Below, piece after piece: positions 16,397 to 23,983 of a stretch of 64,000 nt of DNA. The stretch lies in assembly GCA_964593455.1 (NCBI GenBank), contig CAZQHK010000022.1, positions 8,695-72,694 of the forward strand, given 5' to 3'. The position numbers and the translations under genes are program-made. The DNA comes from CAZQHK01 sp964593455. Its GTDB lineage: Bacteria; Muiribacteriota; CAYSPT01. The stretch's first letter is position 1. Each line of letters opens with the position of its first letter. Below the pieces are notes generated by a model. That model saw only the letters and a program-made list of their open reading frames with translations, was not told the DNA's origin and did not search any database.

Positions 16397-17848
16397 TTAT
16401 CGAGTAACGTTCAACTCGAGATACCGTGCCAGCCGGTTTTTCACATCTTCGGGAAGGCCCAGAAACTCGATTCCCATGTCGTATTGCATGCCGAGTTCGT
16501 CACGGTCAACCCGCGCCACGCGGCCCATTACCTCAATAACAGCGCCGGGAATAATTAATTTCATCTCCATCAGTTTACCGGGCGGAACATATTTTTTCGA
16601 TTTTATACTCAATCCGCTCCCACTCATAGTGGCCGCGCTTTCCTGGTGGATTTTTTCTTCCCGCTCGAGTGCTTCCTCTTCCATCAAGACCCGGTATTCT
16701 ATGGACACATCGGCGGTAAGCCTGTTGAACTCCCGCTGCTCAATCAGGTAACACTTTTTTTCAACAAACACACGGACCACCTCGGGATCAAACGCCTCAC
16801 CTACCTCACTCTGGATAATCGAGAGCGATTTCTCCAACGGCATGGCTTTTTTGTATGGCCGATCGTAAGCGGTAAGGGCATCGAACACATCGGCGACCGC
16901 AAGAATCCGGGCTTCAATGTTCAGATTATCTCCCTGAAGCCCATCCGGATACCCTTGTCCGTTCACTTTCTCGTGATGCGCGCTGGCCAGCTCGGGAATA
17001 TTCCGCAGCTGGCGCGGAAAGTGGATCCGCTTCAATATCTCCTTGGTGAAGAGAACGTGAGCTTGTATCTTGGCATACTCCTCTTTTGAGAGGCGGCCCG
17101 GTTTCAGAAGCACATCGTCGCGCACTCCGATCTTGCCGACATCGTGGAGAAACGCGGCGTACTCGAGGCATTTGAGGTCATCCCCCTGCAGTCCGAGCGC
17201 CCGGGCTATATTGAGAGCATATTGAGCCACGCGCTGGGAATGGCCTGCCGTAACAGGATCACGGGCGTCTATGGCTGCGGCCAGCGTTTTTACCAGGCTT
17301 TCAAACATCTGTTCCCGTTCACGGTAGAGTTCGGCGTTTTCGATAGCTACGGCGGCATGTGACGACAGAGCGGCCAACAGACCTTCATCGTATTTGTTGA
17401 AATGCCCTTCACGCTTGTTAAGCACCTGGATGACACCGATGATATCTCTCTCGTGATTGGTGAGCGGCATGCACAGGATGGTCCGGGTGCGGTATCCTGT
17501 TTTTTTGTCGATCTCACGATTGAAGCGGGGATCGTCATAGGCGTCTTTAATATTAATAACTTCACCGGTCTTGCCAACCGCTCCGGCAATGCCCATCCCG
17601 ATTGGAAACCTGATCTCATTTATCTCGGCATCCTGAGCTATCCGGCTCCAAAGCTCCCCGGTCTCATAATCGACCAGAAACAAAGAGCTCCGGTCGGCAT
17701 TCATCATCTGGGTAGCCTCAGCCATAATGAAATTGAGCAGACTATCTAGATCCTTTTCCCGGGTCATCGCCCTCGACAGCTCGAGGATGCCCTCCAGGTC
17801 CCGAATCTTCTTTTCCATTTCACGTTGAAAAGTGTTTGTTCCAGCCAC
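16397..17848 (-). CDS. GAF - HD-GYP - PilZ cyclic-di-GMP phosphodiesterase-type protein
   Basis: Three domains are visible. A GAF sensor (about 25-175) starts with LEGILELSRAMTREKDLDSL. An HD-GYP domain (about 185-370) has HDVGKIGVRDDVLLKPG, the HHEKVNGQGYPDGL motif and DALTAYDRPYKKAM, so the metal ligands and GYP signature are intact. A C-terminal PilZ-like domain (about 380-480) includes MGRVARVD and MGIEFLGL. HD-GYP enzymes hydrolyse c-di-GMP, and PilZ binds it. The nearby flagellar operon fits a role in the motile/sessile switch. GTG at 17848 is preferred; GTG at 17860 overlaps the ribosome site. Confidence 0.9.
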   Translation of the reverse strand: MAGTNTFQREMEKKIRDLEGILELSRAMTREKDLDSLLNFIMAEATQMMNADRSSLFLVDYETGELWSRIAQDAEINEIRFPIGMGIAGAVGKTGEVINIKDAYDDPRFNREIDKKTGYRTRTILCMPLTNHERDIIGVIQVLNKREGHFNKYDEGLLAALSSHAAVAIENAELYREREQMFESLVKTLAAAIDARDPVTAGHSQRVAQYALNIARALGLQGDDLKCLEYAAFLHDVGKIGVRDDVLLKPGRLSKEEYAKIQAHVLFTKEILKRIHFPRQLRNIPELASAHHEKVNGQGYPDGLQGDNLNIEARILAVADVFDALTAYDRPYKKAMPLEKSLSIIQSEVGEAFDPEVVRVFVEKKCYLIEQREFNRLTADVSIEYRVLMEEEALEREEKIHQESAATMSGSGLSIKSKKYVPPGKLMEMKLIIPGAVIEVMGRVARVDRDELGMQYDMGIEFLGLPEDVKNRLARYLELNVTR

Positions 17849-17860
17849 AGCCGGACACAC

Positions 17861-18213
17861 CTCCGCCTTATATAAATACTATGTCAAGTCCTTACAATGA
17901 TACACCAACAACAGAATGTCCGCAAGAATCGCCGGAGCCTACGCTTCACCGATGTCATCTCTCCTAGAGGTTAAAGTATTTTCTGGAAGAAGAGCCGAAA
18001 ACCTCTGAATTTACAAGGCTTTTTCTGCTACCGCTGATACCATGAACGACATAAGCTCACCGATACCGCTCGATTCCCTATCAATACCTGCAATTGAGGT
18101 TTATCCTGAAGTGAAGCTTGAACTAAGCCCGATTCAACGGTATACGTTCTTCCTCTACAGGAAGCTATTTACGCCGGCTTTAAAACTTTCATCAAACAAA
18201 TTTTACAACATAA
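17861..18213. other. Intergenic region with no supported gene
   Basis: This stretch lies upstream of the HD-GYP gene and before the hairpin repeat. It is AT-rich, and one open frame (18042-18233) lacks a ribosome site and ends inside the repeat. A seven-base inverted repeat (AGAGGTT / AACCTCT, about 17964-18013) is the only structure noted. The promoter of the HD-GYP gene must lie near 17870-17910, but I could not settle on one -10/-35 pair. Confidence 0.4.
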
Positions 18214-18388
18214 CCCGAATAATTCACAAATAATCTGCTACGGCTCGTAAATGACCACACCTACTGTGTTGCGCTTGAAAAATGTACTCATCGTACCGAC
18301 CGGTACGACTCCGTGCATTTTCCTGCACGCGCCTTGTATTTGCGGCCATTTACTTCACCTCGCGACGAAGATTCGTGAATTATTCGGG
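18214..18388 (-). repeat. Hairpin repeat element, copy A (175 bp)
   Basis: Outer inverted repeats CCCGAATAATTCAC (left) and their complement (right) flank a core shared with copies at 26147-26327 and 35363-35543. Read on the minus strand, the core begins CTTCGTCGCGAGG, continues ATGGCCGCAAATACAAGGCG, and ends with CGCAACACAGTAGGTGTGG and GCAGATT. The core is itself partly self-complementary. It has no open reading frame, so any transposase must act in trans. Confidence 0.85.
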
Positions 18389-18510
18389 ATAAGTGAGTTT
18401 CGACGTTCCGTTTAAGTATATTTCCACCGATATTGTCTCTATTTCATCCTTGTTTTAGCGGTTTCCGCATCTTTTTTTTAAAAAACTTCTAAAGTCACTT
18501 TAGGTTTCTG

Positions 18511-18639
18511 ACGATACTAGTGGTGAAAGTTGTAATCACCGCTCTTTAAAAAGGGACAAGCCGGGAAAAATCCCGGGAGGCAAGGACGCCAGCGGTAACT
18601 GGACCAGGGACGGTTGCAGTTCAGCTTAGTTAATCACCG
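18511..18639 (+). ncRNA. Unidentified structured RNA (riboswitch-like leader) upstream of the MerR-type gene
   Basis: GGTGA at 18522-18526 can pair with TCACC immediately downstream (18536-18540) or with a second TCACC at 18634-18638, directly in front of the terminator stem. Between them lie a CCGGGA...TCCCGG hairpin (about 18561-18577) and a GGC-AAGGAC-GCC turn (about 18579-18590). The purine-rich segment GCGGTAACTGGACCAGGGAC comes last. Alternative pairing, a strong terminator and a sequestrable ribosome site downstream are the layout of a riboswitch or attenuator. I looked for cyclic-di-GMP-I and other common consensus cores and none fits well. Confidence 0.5.
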
Positions 18640-18672
18640 GCCCGTCGTCGTACCCGCGGCGACGGGCTTTTT
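18640..18672 (+). terminator. Rho-independent terminator after the structured RNA
   Basis: GCCCGTCG pairs with CGACGGGC over a 12-base loop and is followed by TTTTT. It lies 75 bases before the MerR-type ATG, so it works as an attenuator of that gene or ends a separate small RNA. A CACCTCC sequence just after it (about 18678-18684) is complementary to the gene's ribosome site GGAGGTG (about 18734-18740), adding a possible translational control. Confidence 0.8.
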
Positions 18673-18747
18673 GCGTCCACCTCCTGCCGGCAGGACCACG
18701 TCCCCTTTTCCAGGGAGCGACGGTAAATCTACAAGGAGGTGTAGAGG

Positions 18748-19074
18748 ATGTCTGTAGGGAAACTTTTTACTATTTCTGAAGCCAGTTCCATTTCCGGAAT
18801 CAGCGCGCCGACACTCAGGTACTGGGAACGTATGTTCGGTTGTTTTTTCAAGCCCAGGAAAACCTCTGGAAACCAGAGACGCTACGACCGGGAAGATCTT
18901 AACACATTGTTCATGATTCGCTATCTTCTCAAGGTAGAGAAGTACACCATCGATGGAGCCAAACGGAAACTTAAAATAATCCGCCATGGCATGAGTACCG
19001 AGAACACTCAAACATTGTGGAAAAGGTTCCAGGGACTGTTCGGAGAAGAACTTCCTATTCCTCTATTGAATTAA
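18748..19074 (+). CDS. Small MerR-family DNA-binding protein
   Basis: A 108-residue protein with the MerR winged helix-turn-helix: LFTISEASSISGISAPTLRY (6-25) followed by WERMFG and the wing NQRRYDREDL. The usual long dimerisation helix is short and no metal- or ligand-binding domain is present, so it resembles stand-alone MerR-type regulators of the SoxR/CarA N-terminal kind. AAGGAGGTG lies seven bases before the ATG. The upstream structured RNA and terminator suggest that its expression is conditional. Targets are unknown. Confidence 0.8.
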   Translation: MSVGKLFTISEASSISGISAPTLRYWERMFGCFFKPRKTSGNQRRYDREDLNTLFMIRYLLKVEKYTIDGAKRKLKIIRHGMSTENTQTLWKRFQGLFGEELPIPLLN

Positions 19075-19113
19075 TACTAAACGGTTATCCCAACACAAAC
19101 TAAAGCATGCTGA

Positions 19114-19148
19114 AAGGTTGCGGCTCGGAACTTCCGGGCCGCAACCTT
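19114..19148 (+). terminator. Long stem-loop after the MerR-type gene
   Basis: AAGGTTGCGGC and its exact complement form an 11-bp stem with a 13-base loop, 40 bases after the stop codon. There is no U-run, so termination is inferred from position and stability only. Confidence 0.5.
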
Positions 19149-19210
19149 CGCAGCGTAAAAAAGGTCCTCAAGCAAGGGGCGAGGAAAGCAGCTTTTGTAT
19201 AGAACACTAA

Positions 19211-19256
19211 AGCCGGTGCCCTCGTATGCCGATATACATATCGGGCTGGGTGGGCC
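19211..19256 (+). promoter_or_regulatory. Stem-loop in the leader of the micro-ORF pair
   Basis: CCGATAT and ATATCGG form a tight hairpin around two bases. Outer GCCC/GGGC pairs may extend it. It lies about 25-70 bases before the first micro-ORF and could be a leader structure or an operator; no class is recognised. Confidence 0.35.
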
Positions 19257-19281
19257 TGAATATTGTTGATGGGGGTGCAAC

Positions 19282-19392
19282 ATGTTTCAACTCGTGATGT
19301 CAATGTTTTTCCCGTACTTTCAGCGGTGGGTTGACAAATTGTTCGGGGATTCAAAGCAATCGGGAGGTGAATGCAATGTCAATGAGGGATGA
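19282..19392 (+). CDS. 36-residue amphipathic micro-ORF
   Basis: The frame starts at ATG with GGGGGTG about five bases upstream and reads MFQLVMSMFFPYFQRW, VDKLFGDSK and a short polar tail. The N-terminal half would form an amphipathic or membrane-surface helix rich in Phe and Met. The last 17 bases overlap the start of the next micro-ORF in another frame, so the two could be translationally coupled. No family is recognised. It is supported only by its ribosome site and the coupling, so it may not be expressed. Confidence 0.35.
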   Translation: MFQLVMSMFFPYFQRWVDKLFGDSKQSGGECNVNEG

Positions 19393-19507
19393 CTTGAGTG
19401 ATAAGCTATTCAAAGAGATTACCCCTGAGAGTTCCCAGGCAGATCTCGAAGATCTGATTGATATGATCCCGACAGATCCTGATTATGATACATACTTTAC
19501 CTTGTAG
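19376..19507 (+). CDS. 43-residue acidic micro-ORF
   Basis: The ATG has a clear GGGAGGTG seven bases upstream, which lies inside the preceding micro-ORF. The peptide is strongly acidic (MSMRDDLSDKLFKEI, then QADLEDLIDMIPTDPDYD). A terminator-like hairpin follows 20 bases after the stop. An amphipathic peptide overlapping an acidic partner resembles a small toxin-antitoxin or peptide-immunity pair in layout, but nothing in the sequence proves this. Confidence 0.5.
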   Translation: MSMRDDLSDKLFKEITPESSQADLEDLIDMIPTDPDYDTYFTL

Positions 19508-19526
19508 GCTCGTATAAATTCATTCG

Positions 19527-19560
19527 GGGACACGAATTCACAACCCGTGTCTCATATTTT
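19527..19560 (+). terminator. Terminator after the micro-ORF pair
   Basis: An eight-pair stem (GGGACACG with CGTGTCTC, one G-U) with an 11-base loop is followed by ATATTTT. Its place 20 bases after the acidic micro-ORF supports that ORF being a real transcribed unit. Confidence 0.6.
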
Positions 19561-19627
19561 GATTAAACGAACCAGATGATGGATAGCCCTGCAATAAACC
19601 TGAAAGCACAATAGAAAAAGGACAACA

Positions 19628-19738
19628 ATGATAAAACGCAATCGACGAAGAAGGAAGGTCCCCTTCGTTTTTGATCTTCTCCTCCTGGCCGTTACCGCTT
19701 CGCTTTGCCTCCTCATTCACCTGGAAACCGTGCTTTAA
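19628..19738 (+). CDS. 36-residue basic membrane micro-protein
   Basis: The ATG is preceded by AAAAAGGA at a good distance. The peptide has a highly basic start (MIKRNRRRRKVPF) and one hydrophobic helix (DLLLLAVTASLCLLIHL), the form of a small inner-membrane protein with a cytoplasmic N-terminus. The stop codon runs into AACCCGGAAACTG, an arm identical to the palindrome at 11229-11254. No homologue is recognised, and it is too short to be sure it is a gene. Confidence 0.4.
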   Translation: MIKRNRRRRKVPFVFDLLLLAVTASLCLLIHLETVL

Positions 19739-19812
19739 CCCGGAAACTGGAGTGGTCTTTCTACATCAGGCGAAGCCATCCTGAAAATCGGAAATACAGT
19801 AGCTATCCCGGA

Positions 19813-20397
19813 TCATTTACCAGGCAGGTAGAAGGACCGGGGAATATATTGATTTCCGGCCCACAAATTGATAAGGGAAGGCATGAGGAGTAAATTTGTC
19901 TTCGAGAGGTCGGTCGAAGACAAAGTCTTCGGGGAAAAGAGATTCTGCACCTCGGGTGGCATGTTGCTCCAGAGAGTTTCCTTCGCAGAAGCAGGAGTTT
20001 CCGGAAGCCGGGCCCCGGACTCCAGGATCGAGGAAACTTTTTTGCTTTTAACCGGTGATACGATATCTTCCCAGCGCGGCGGCCGGAACCGGTTCGGATC
20101 TACTCTCTTCTTTATCGCCTCAATCCGCTGTTCAATTCGCTTTCTCATGTTGCGATTGACATTCGGCACACCAGGTACCGATGGAGCCTTCGGGGGGATT
20201 ATTACGGAATCGGGCGAATTGGACAACCCGGGTTTAGCTTCGGTACCGGTAATTCGTTTGAATCCAGTTGGTACTTCTGTATCATCATTGTCGTCGGCGG
20301 CCACTGCTTCCGGTGTCCAGCTACATGAAAAAAGGACACACACGGTAAGAGTAAGTATGAAAAAAAGCTGCTTTTCAACATGTTTCATAACGATCAT
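19813..20397 (-). CDS. Secreted protein of unknown function
   Basis: A 194-residue protein with an N-terminal hydrophobic signal (FFILTLTVCVLFSC) and a cleavage region near AVAADDND; LFSC could also act as a poor lipobox. The mature part is Pro-rich and charged with no recognised domain; a short helical segment lies near NRNMRKRIEQRIEAIKKR. AGGAG lies three bases before the first ATG and 12 before a second in-frame ATG (20388), so either could be used. It is the last gene of the operon with the HEAT-TPR and pseudo-primase proteins, 34 bases downstream, so a role with them is possible. Confidence 0.7.
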   Translation of the reverse strand: MIVMKHVEKQLFFILTLTVCVLFSCSWTPEAVAADDNDDTEVPTGFKRITGTEAKPGLSNSPDSVIIPPKAPSVPGVPNVNRNMRKRIEQRIEAIKKRVDPNRFRPPRWEDIVSPVKSKKVSSILESGARLPETPASAKETLWSNMPPEVQNLFSPKTLSSTDLSKTNLLLMPSLINLWAGNQYIPRSFYLPGK

Positions 20398-20431
20398 ATT
20401 CTCCTATTCAACGAGTTTTATACACTCACCT

Positions 20432-23400
20432 TTACCGTTTAACCATGCGTATTTCAGGATACCTGTTTTTTTGGCGGTTCGGACCGCTGACATAATCTGA
20501 AAGCATGGTAAACTGACTGGTTCCCAAGGGATTCAGCAAATCAATAACATTCGAATCGCCGTGGTAATCGCTACCGCCGCCGAAATGATTATTGTCCGCG
20601 TGGGCCTGAACTTCAATCGTTCGAAGCGAGGTAGGAAGATCATCCCTGGTGTATCCCATCATCAATATCTGGTATTTCCATTCGGAAGAAGGAAAACCGA
20701 CTGCATCAATTGGAATCCGCACTTCAAACGTGTCTCGTTTGACAAATACCACTGTCGGCAGTTCTATGTTTCTTCTGAGTTCTGCCAATAAAGGAAGTTC
20801 CGATTTGTGAGATATCGTGCGTTCCATCGAAGACCTGTTTTCCGGAGAAACCAGGATGACCTTCTCCCAGGCATCCTCGGCCTTGAAGATAACATTCCGG
20901 CCGGGAAGCGCCTCGCGTCTCCCTGACCCGGTTCTGTTATCCATGTCGATGTAGATATCGAACATGTGAAAAATCCATCCTCCCTCGCCGGTCTGGAAAA
21001 AAGATGACTGCTCACGCTCATCGGAGTTGGTGTTCGTAGAACGATAATGTTTCAGGATATCCTTCTTCAGGCGAACCTTGAAAGCGACCTGCGCGCTGGA
21101 GACCAGGACTTTGAACTCGACAATATCGAAAGCGCCCGGCTCATAAGCATCGTGAATCGGGTAAATGTAGTTGCCATCTCCCCGGTCGTCACCGGTCTGG
21201 TCGATGGCCGAAAACATTACCCTCCATTCCTCTTTACCGTCCGGCTGAACCCGAGGAGGCTTTGTTCCCGGCTTTCCCGGTAGCATTTCCGCTTCAAAAC
21301 CGGGCTCTACAGCCGGTCGTCGAATATAGGGATTGCCTACTGCCTGATACTCTTTTTCCATTTCTTTGACCCGGATTATTTGTTCGAGTGAGACAGCTTC
21401 TTCATTATCGGGAAACACCCGTAAAGACGCATCCACGTACTGACGTGCCTCGGTGAGGCGACCCGCTTTTATGTATCTCTTCGCCAGATATAAACAGGAT
21501 TCGGCCAGACCGGCTTTGGCAGCCGAGAAGTTCTTATCGAACTTTAGGACCGTCTGAAACTCGGACATGGCTTTATCGAAATCTTTCTTTTCCAGATACA
21601 GTTGGCCGGCCTTGAAATGCGATTTTATCAGACCTTCGATAGCACGGCGGTCATCAGGTTTAGAAGATAAAACCTCCTTGTAGAGGCGATAAGCATCCAG
21701 ATAACGGTTTTCACGGAAATACGCCGAGGCTATCTCTAATTTGGCCTGTGTGATCTCCTCATCGAAAGATACACTTGGATACTCCTCAGCCAGTTTTTTA
21801 AATTCTTCAATGGAGTCCTCGTATTGTCCCTGGTCGAACAAATCTTTTACCCGATCAATCTTAACTTGTTTCAACAAATCTGGTATCTCCCGGTCTTTCG
21901 GATACCGGTCAACGAGCATCTCCAGCCGCTTGGCAGCCATGTCAAAGTTGTTTCTCTTGATTATTTGCCTGACTTCACTCACCGAGAGATCCCGCTTTAT
22001 CATCGCCGCTTTTTTAAGATCGGTATCAACCGTTCGAACGGCGTTCAATTCCCGTTCCGCTTCGCGGAATCTCTTGTTGGAGAGAAGATTTCCGGCTTCT
22101 CTCAAATGTTGAGCATTCACCGCTGAAATCAAACGCTCATCATTCGGAGTAATCTCCAAGGCCCGCTTAAAAACACGACGCGCTTGTTTTTCTTCTCCCT
22201 CTTTGTCGAGAGCCAGCCCTTGTTCCAAATAGAGGTCAACCAGATCTTTCCTTACCTGCGCAGAATCGGGGTATTTATCAAGAACATCGGTCAATTCTTT
22301 GATACGGTATCCAACTGATTTGCTCCCCGAGGATGCGGTTACCCGCTTAACTTCACTTGTTTTAAGGAGTTTTTGGATCTCGCCATGCCCTGGGTACCGA
22401 GCATCCAACTCCCGGAGGATACTATACGCTTTGTCGACATCCCCCTTCGTGAGCAGCTGTTTGGCCTGATCAAGCTTGATAGCCGCGACTCGACGGAGAA
22501 TGTCGGGATCATCGGGGAAGAACCTGTATTGCTCACTCAAGATGGCCAGTAAAATCCCGCCATCGCTTTTCGGGTCAAGTGTCGAAGTCTTGGCGGCAAA
22601 CCAGTCCTCGAGGTCTCCATCCAACTCTCTTGCCGAAGCGGGGAACTCATTTCTGAACTCTTCACGATACCCCAAAGCCGTTTTAAATTTTTCTCCCTCA
22701 ACTGCATTCATGATCATCCGTTTGGAAGTTTCCTCAATCATCGGAACAATCTCCACTTTTTCAGCAAATGAAGAGCGGGCTTTTTTAAGATTTGCCAGCG
22801 CGCCTTCAAAATCAGACCGATCGATCTGTTTCCGGCTCTCAGTGAGAATACTTTCGAATCTTGCTTCCCGGATAAATTCTTCTGAGTTCCGGAAATCAGT
22901 TATCTCGGCAAACCGTTTAAGTGCTTCCTCGGAGCGGCCGGCGGCCAGGGCTGATTTCGCACGTTGGTAGGTGTAAAGCTTTTTCAAGTAAGGGAACGAA
23001 ACTATTCCGACACCCACCAGGACCATCAGGAGGCCATAAGCGATAATTCTTCCCCAACGCGTTTTCGACGTAGCTACTGCAATTACCGACTGGTCCACCT
23101 CAATTAGCTGATCCACATCTTCCCCGGCCGGCGATTTAGCGGCGGCGGAATCAGAGCCGGAACTATCCGTTTCCGAAACCTCTAACTCCCGCAGCGCTTT
23201 CTGAGCCAGCTCCCGGACCTCTTCTTCCGAAGCCTGCATCGCTTCTTTGAGGATTGATGTCACTTGCGGATCAGGACCCAGTTTGCCAAGCACAAAAACA
23301 GCACTCAGCCTGGCGGAAAAATCACCAATCCGGTACATATCTTCAAGCTTGCCGATAGCCTGCTCCCGGTCATACCGGCCCAGGATCCTAAAGGCGTTGC

Positions 23401-23983
23401 CACGGACACGATTATCGCTGTCGGTAAAACAAGGCACGATGTACTCCAGGATATCCGCTCCCGTAGCTTCCAGTCCCTCGATAACGTTTGCCCGAACACG
23501 GCTGTCGGGGTCTTTCAAAAAGGGCACAAGGCGCTCCGCTACATGTTCATCTCCGAGAATTCCTATTGCTTTTGACAGAGCAGATTTAACGAAATCATGT
23601 TCTTCAATACCCAAACGATCGATGAGAAACGGAACCGCCAGAGGACTGCCGATTTTCAGCGTGCCCTTCACCGCCGTCATTCTCTTGGTATACTCCGGAT
23701 CATTTAGATATTTTTCCAGAGCATCGACGTTGATATCAGGTTTTTCCCCATCTTTTAAACTTTTAGTAACTTCCTCATGACGGGGAGTATGAACTTTGCG
23801 GATTCTTCCCAGGGACCGTTTGACAAAATACCGGACCGCCGGATTAGAGTCCGTTAACATCTCCATCAAGGCAGAAATAGCTTCCTGGCTTTCCATCTCA
23901 CCCAGAGCCACTGCGGCGTCTTTCCTGACCTGGGGATCGTCATGGTGCAGACGATCAATTATTTTCTTAAGATCTTCATTCAT
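20432..23983 (-). CDS. HEAT-repeat / membrane helix / TPR protein with a glucodextranase-C-like C-terminus
   Basis: This 1183-residue protein has four parts. HEAT repeats (about 1-265) open with DPQVRKDAAVALGEM and contain DSRVRANVIEGLEATG. One membrane helix lies near 312-332 (IIAYGLLMVLVGVGIVSF). A long TPR array (about 340-900) includes YPKDREIPDLL and similar units. The C-terminal domain (about 930-1183) has FDIVEFKVLVSS and DIYIDMDNRTGSGRREALPG, the pattern of the glucodextranase C-terminal binding module. I expect the HEAT part in the cytoplasm and the TPR and binding domain outside. The start overlaps the stop of the pseudo-primase/helicase gene (ATGA). The role is unknown; it could link a cytoplasmic partner to an envelope ligand. 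Confidence 0.75.
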   Translation of the reverse strand: MNEDLKKIIDRLHHDDPQVRKDAAVALGEMESQEAISALMEMLTDSNPAVRYFVKRSLGRIRKVHTPRHEEVTKSLKDGEKPDINVDALEKYLNDPEYTKRMTAVKGTLKIGSPLAVPFLIDRLGIEEHDFVKSALSKAIGILGDEHVAERLVPFLKDPDSRVRANVIEGLEATGADILEYIVPCFTDSDNRVRGNAFRILGRYDREQAIGKLEDMYRIGDFSARLSAVFVLGKLGPDPQVTSILKEAMQASEEEVRELAQKALRELEVSETDSSGSDSAAAKSPAGEDVDQLIEVDQSVIAVATSKTRWGRIIAYGLLMVLVGVGIVSFPYLKKLYTYQRAKSALAAGRSEEALKRFAEITDFRNSEEFIREARFESILTESRKQIDRSDFEGALANLKKARSSFAEKVEIVPMIEETSKRMIMNAVEGEKFKTALGYREEFRNEFPASARELDGDLEDWFAAKTSTLDPKSDGGILLAILSEQYRFFPDDPDILRRVAAIKLDQAKQLLTKGDVDKAYSILRELDARYPGHGEIQKLLKTSEVKRVTASSGSKSVGYRIKELTDVLDKYPDSAQVRKDLVDLYLEQGLALDKEGEEKQARRVFKRALEITPNDERLISAVNAQHLREAGNLLSNKRFREAERELNAVRTVDTDLKKAAMIKRDLSVSEVRQIIKRNNFDMAAKRLEMLVDRYPKDREIPDLLKQVKIDRVKDLFDQGQYEDSIEEFKKLAEEYPSVSFDEEITQAKLEIASAYFRENRYLDAYRLYKEVLSSKPDDRRAIEGLIKSHFKAGQLYLEKKDFDKAMSEFQTVLKFDKNFSAAKAGLAESCLYLAKRYIKAGRLTEARQYVDASLRVFPDNEEAVSLEQIIRVKEMEKEYQAVGNPYIRRPAVEPGFEAEMLPGKPGTKPPRVQPDGKEEWRVMFSAIDQTGDDRGDGNYIYPIHDAYEPGAFDIVEFKVLVSSAQVAFKVRLKKDILKHYRSTNTNSDEREQSSFFQTGEGGWIFHMFDIYIDMDNRTGSGRREALPGRNVIFKAEDAWEKVILVSPENRSSMERTISHKSELPLLAELRRNIELPTVVFVKRDTFEVRIPIDAVGFPSSEWKYQILMMGYTRDDLPTSLRTIEVQAHADNNHFGGGSDYHGDSNVIDLLNPLGTSQFTMLSDYVSGPNRQKNRYPEIRMVKR

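Noticed and set aside
18042..18233. Open frame of 63 codons upstream of the hairpin repeat
   Set aside because: It has no ribosome site or family match and its end lies inside the arm of repeat copy A.
18511..18640. Cyclic-di-GMP-I riboswitch before the MerR-type gene
   Set aside because: The hairpin with a following purine-rich stretch looks similar at first, but the conserved GGACGCAAAGCC core and the GGGTTACC receptor are absent.
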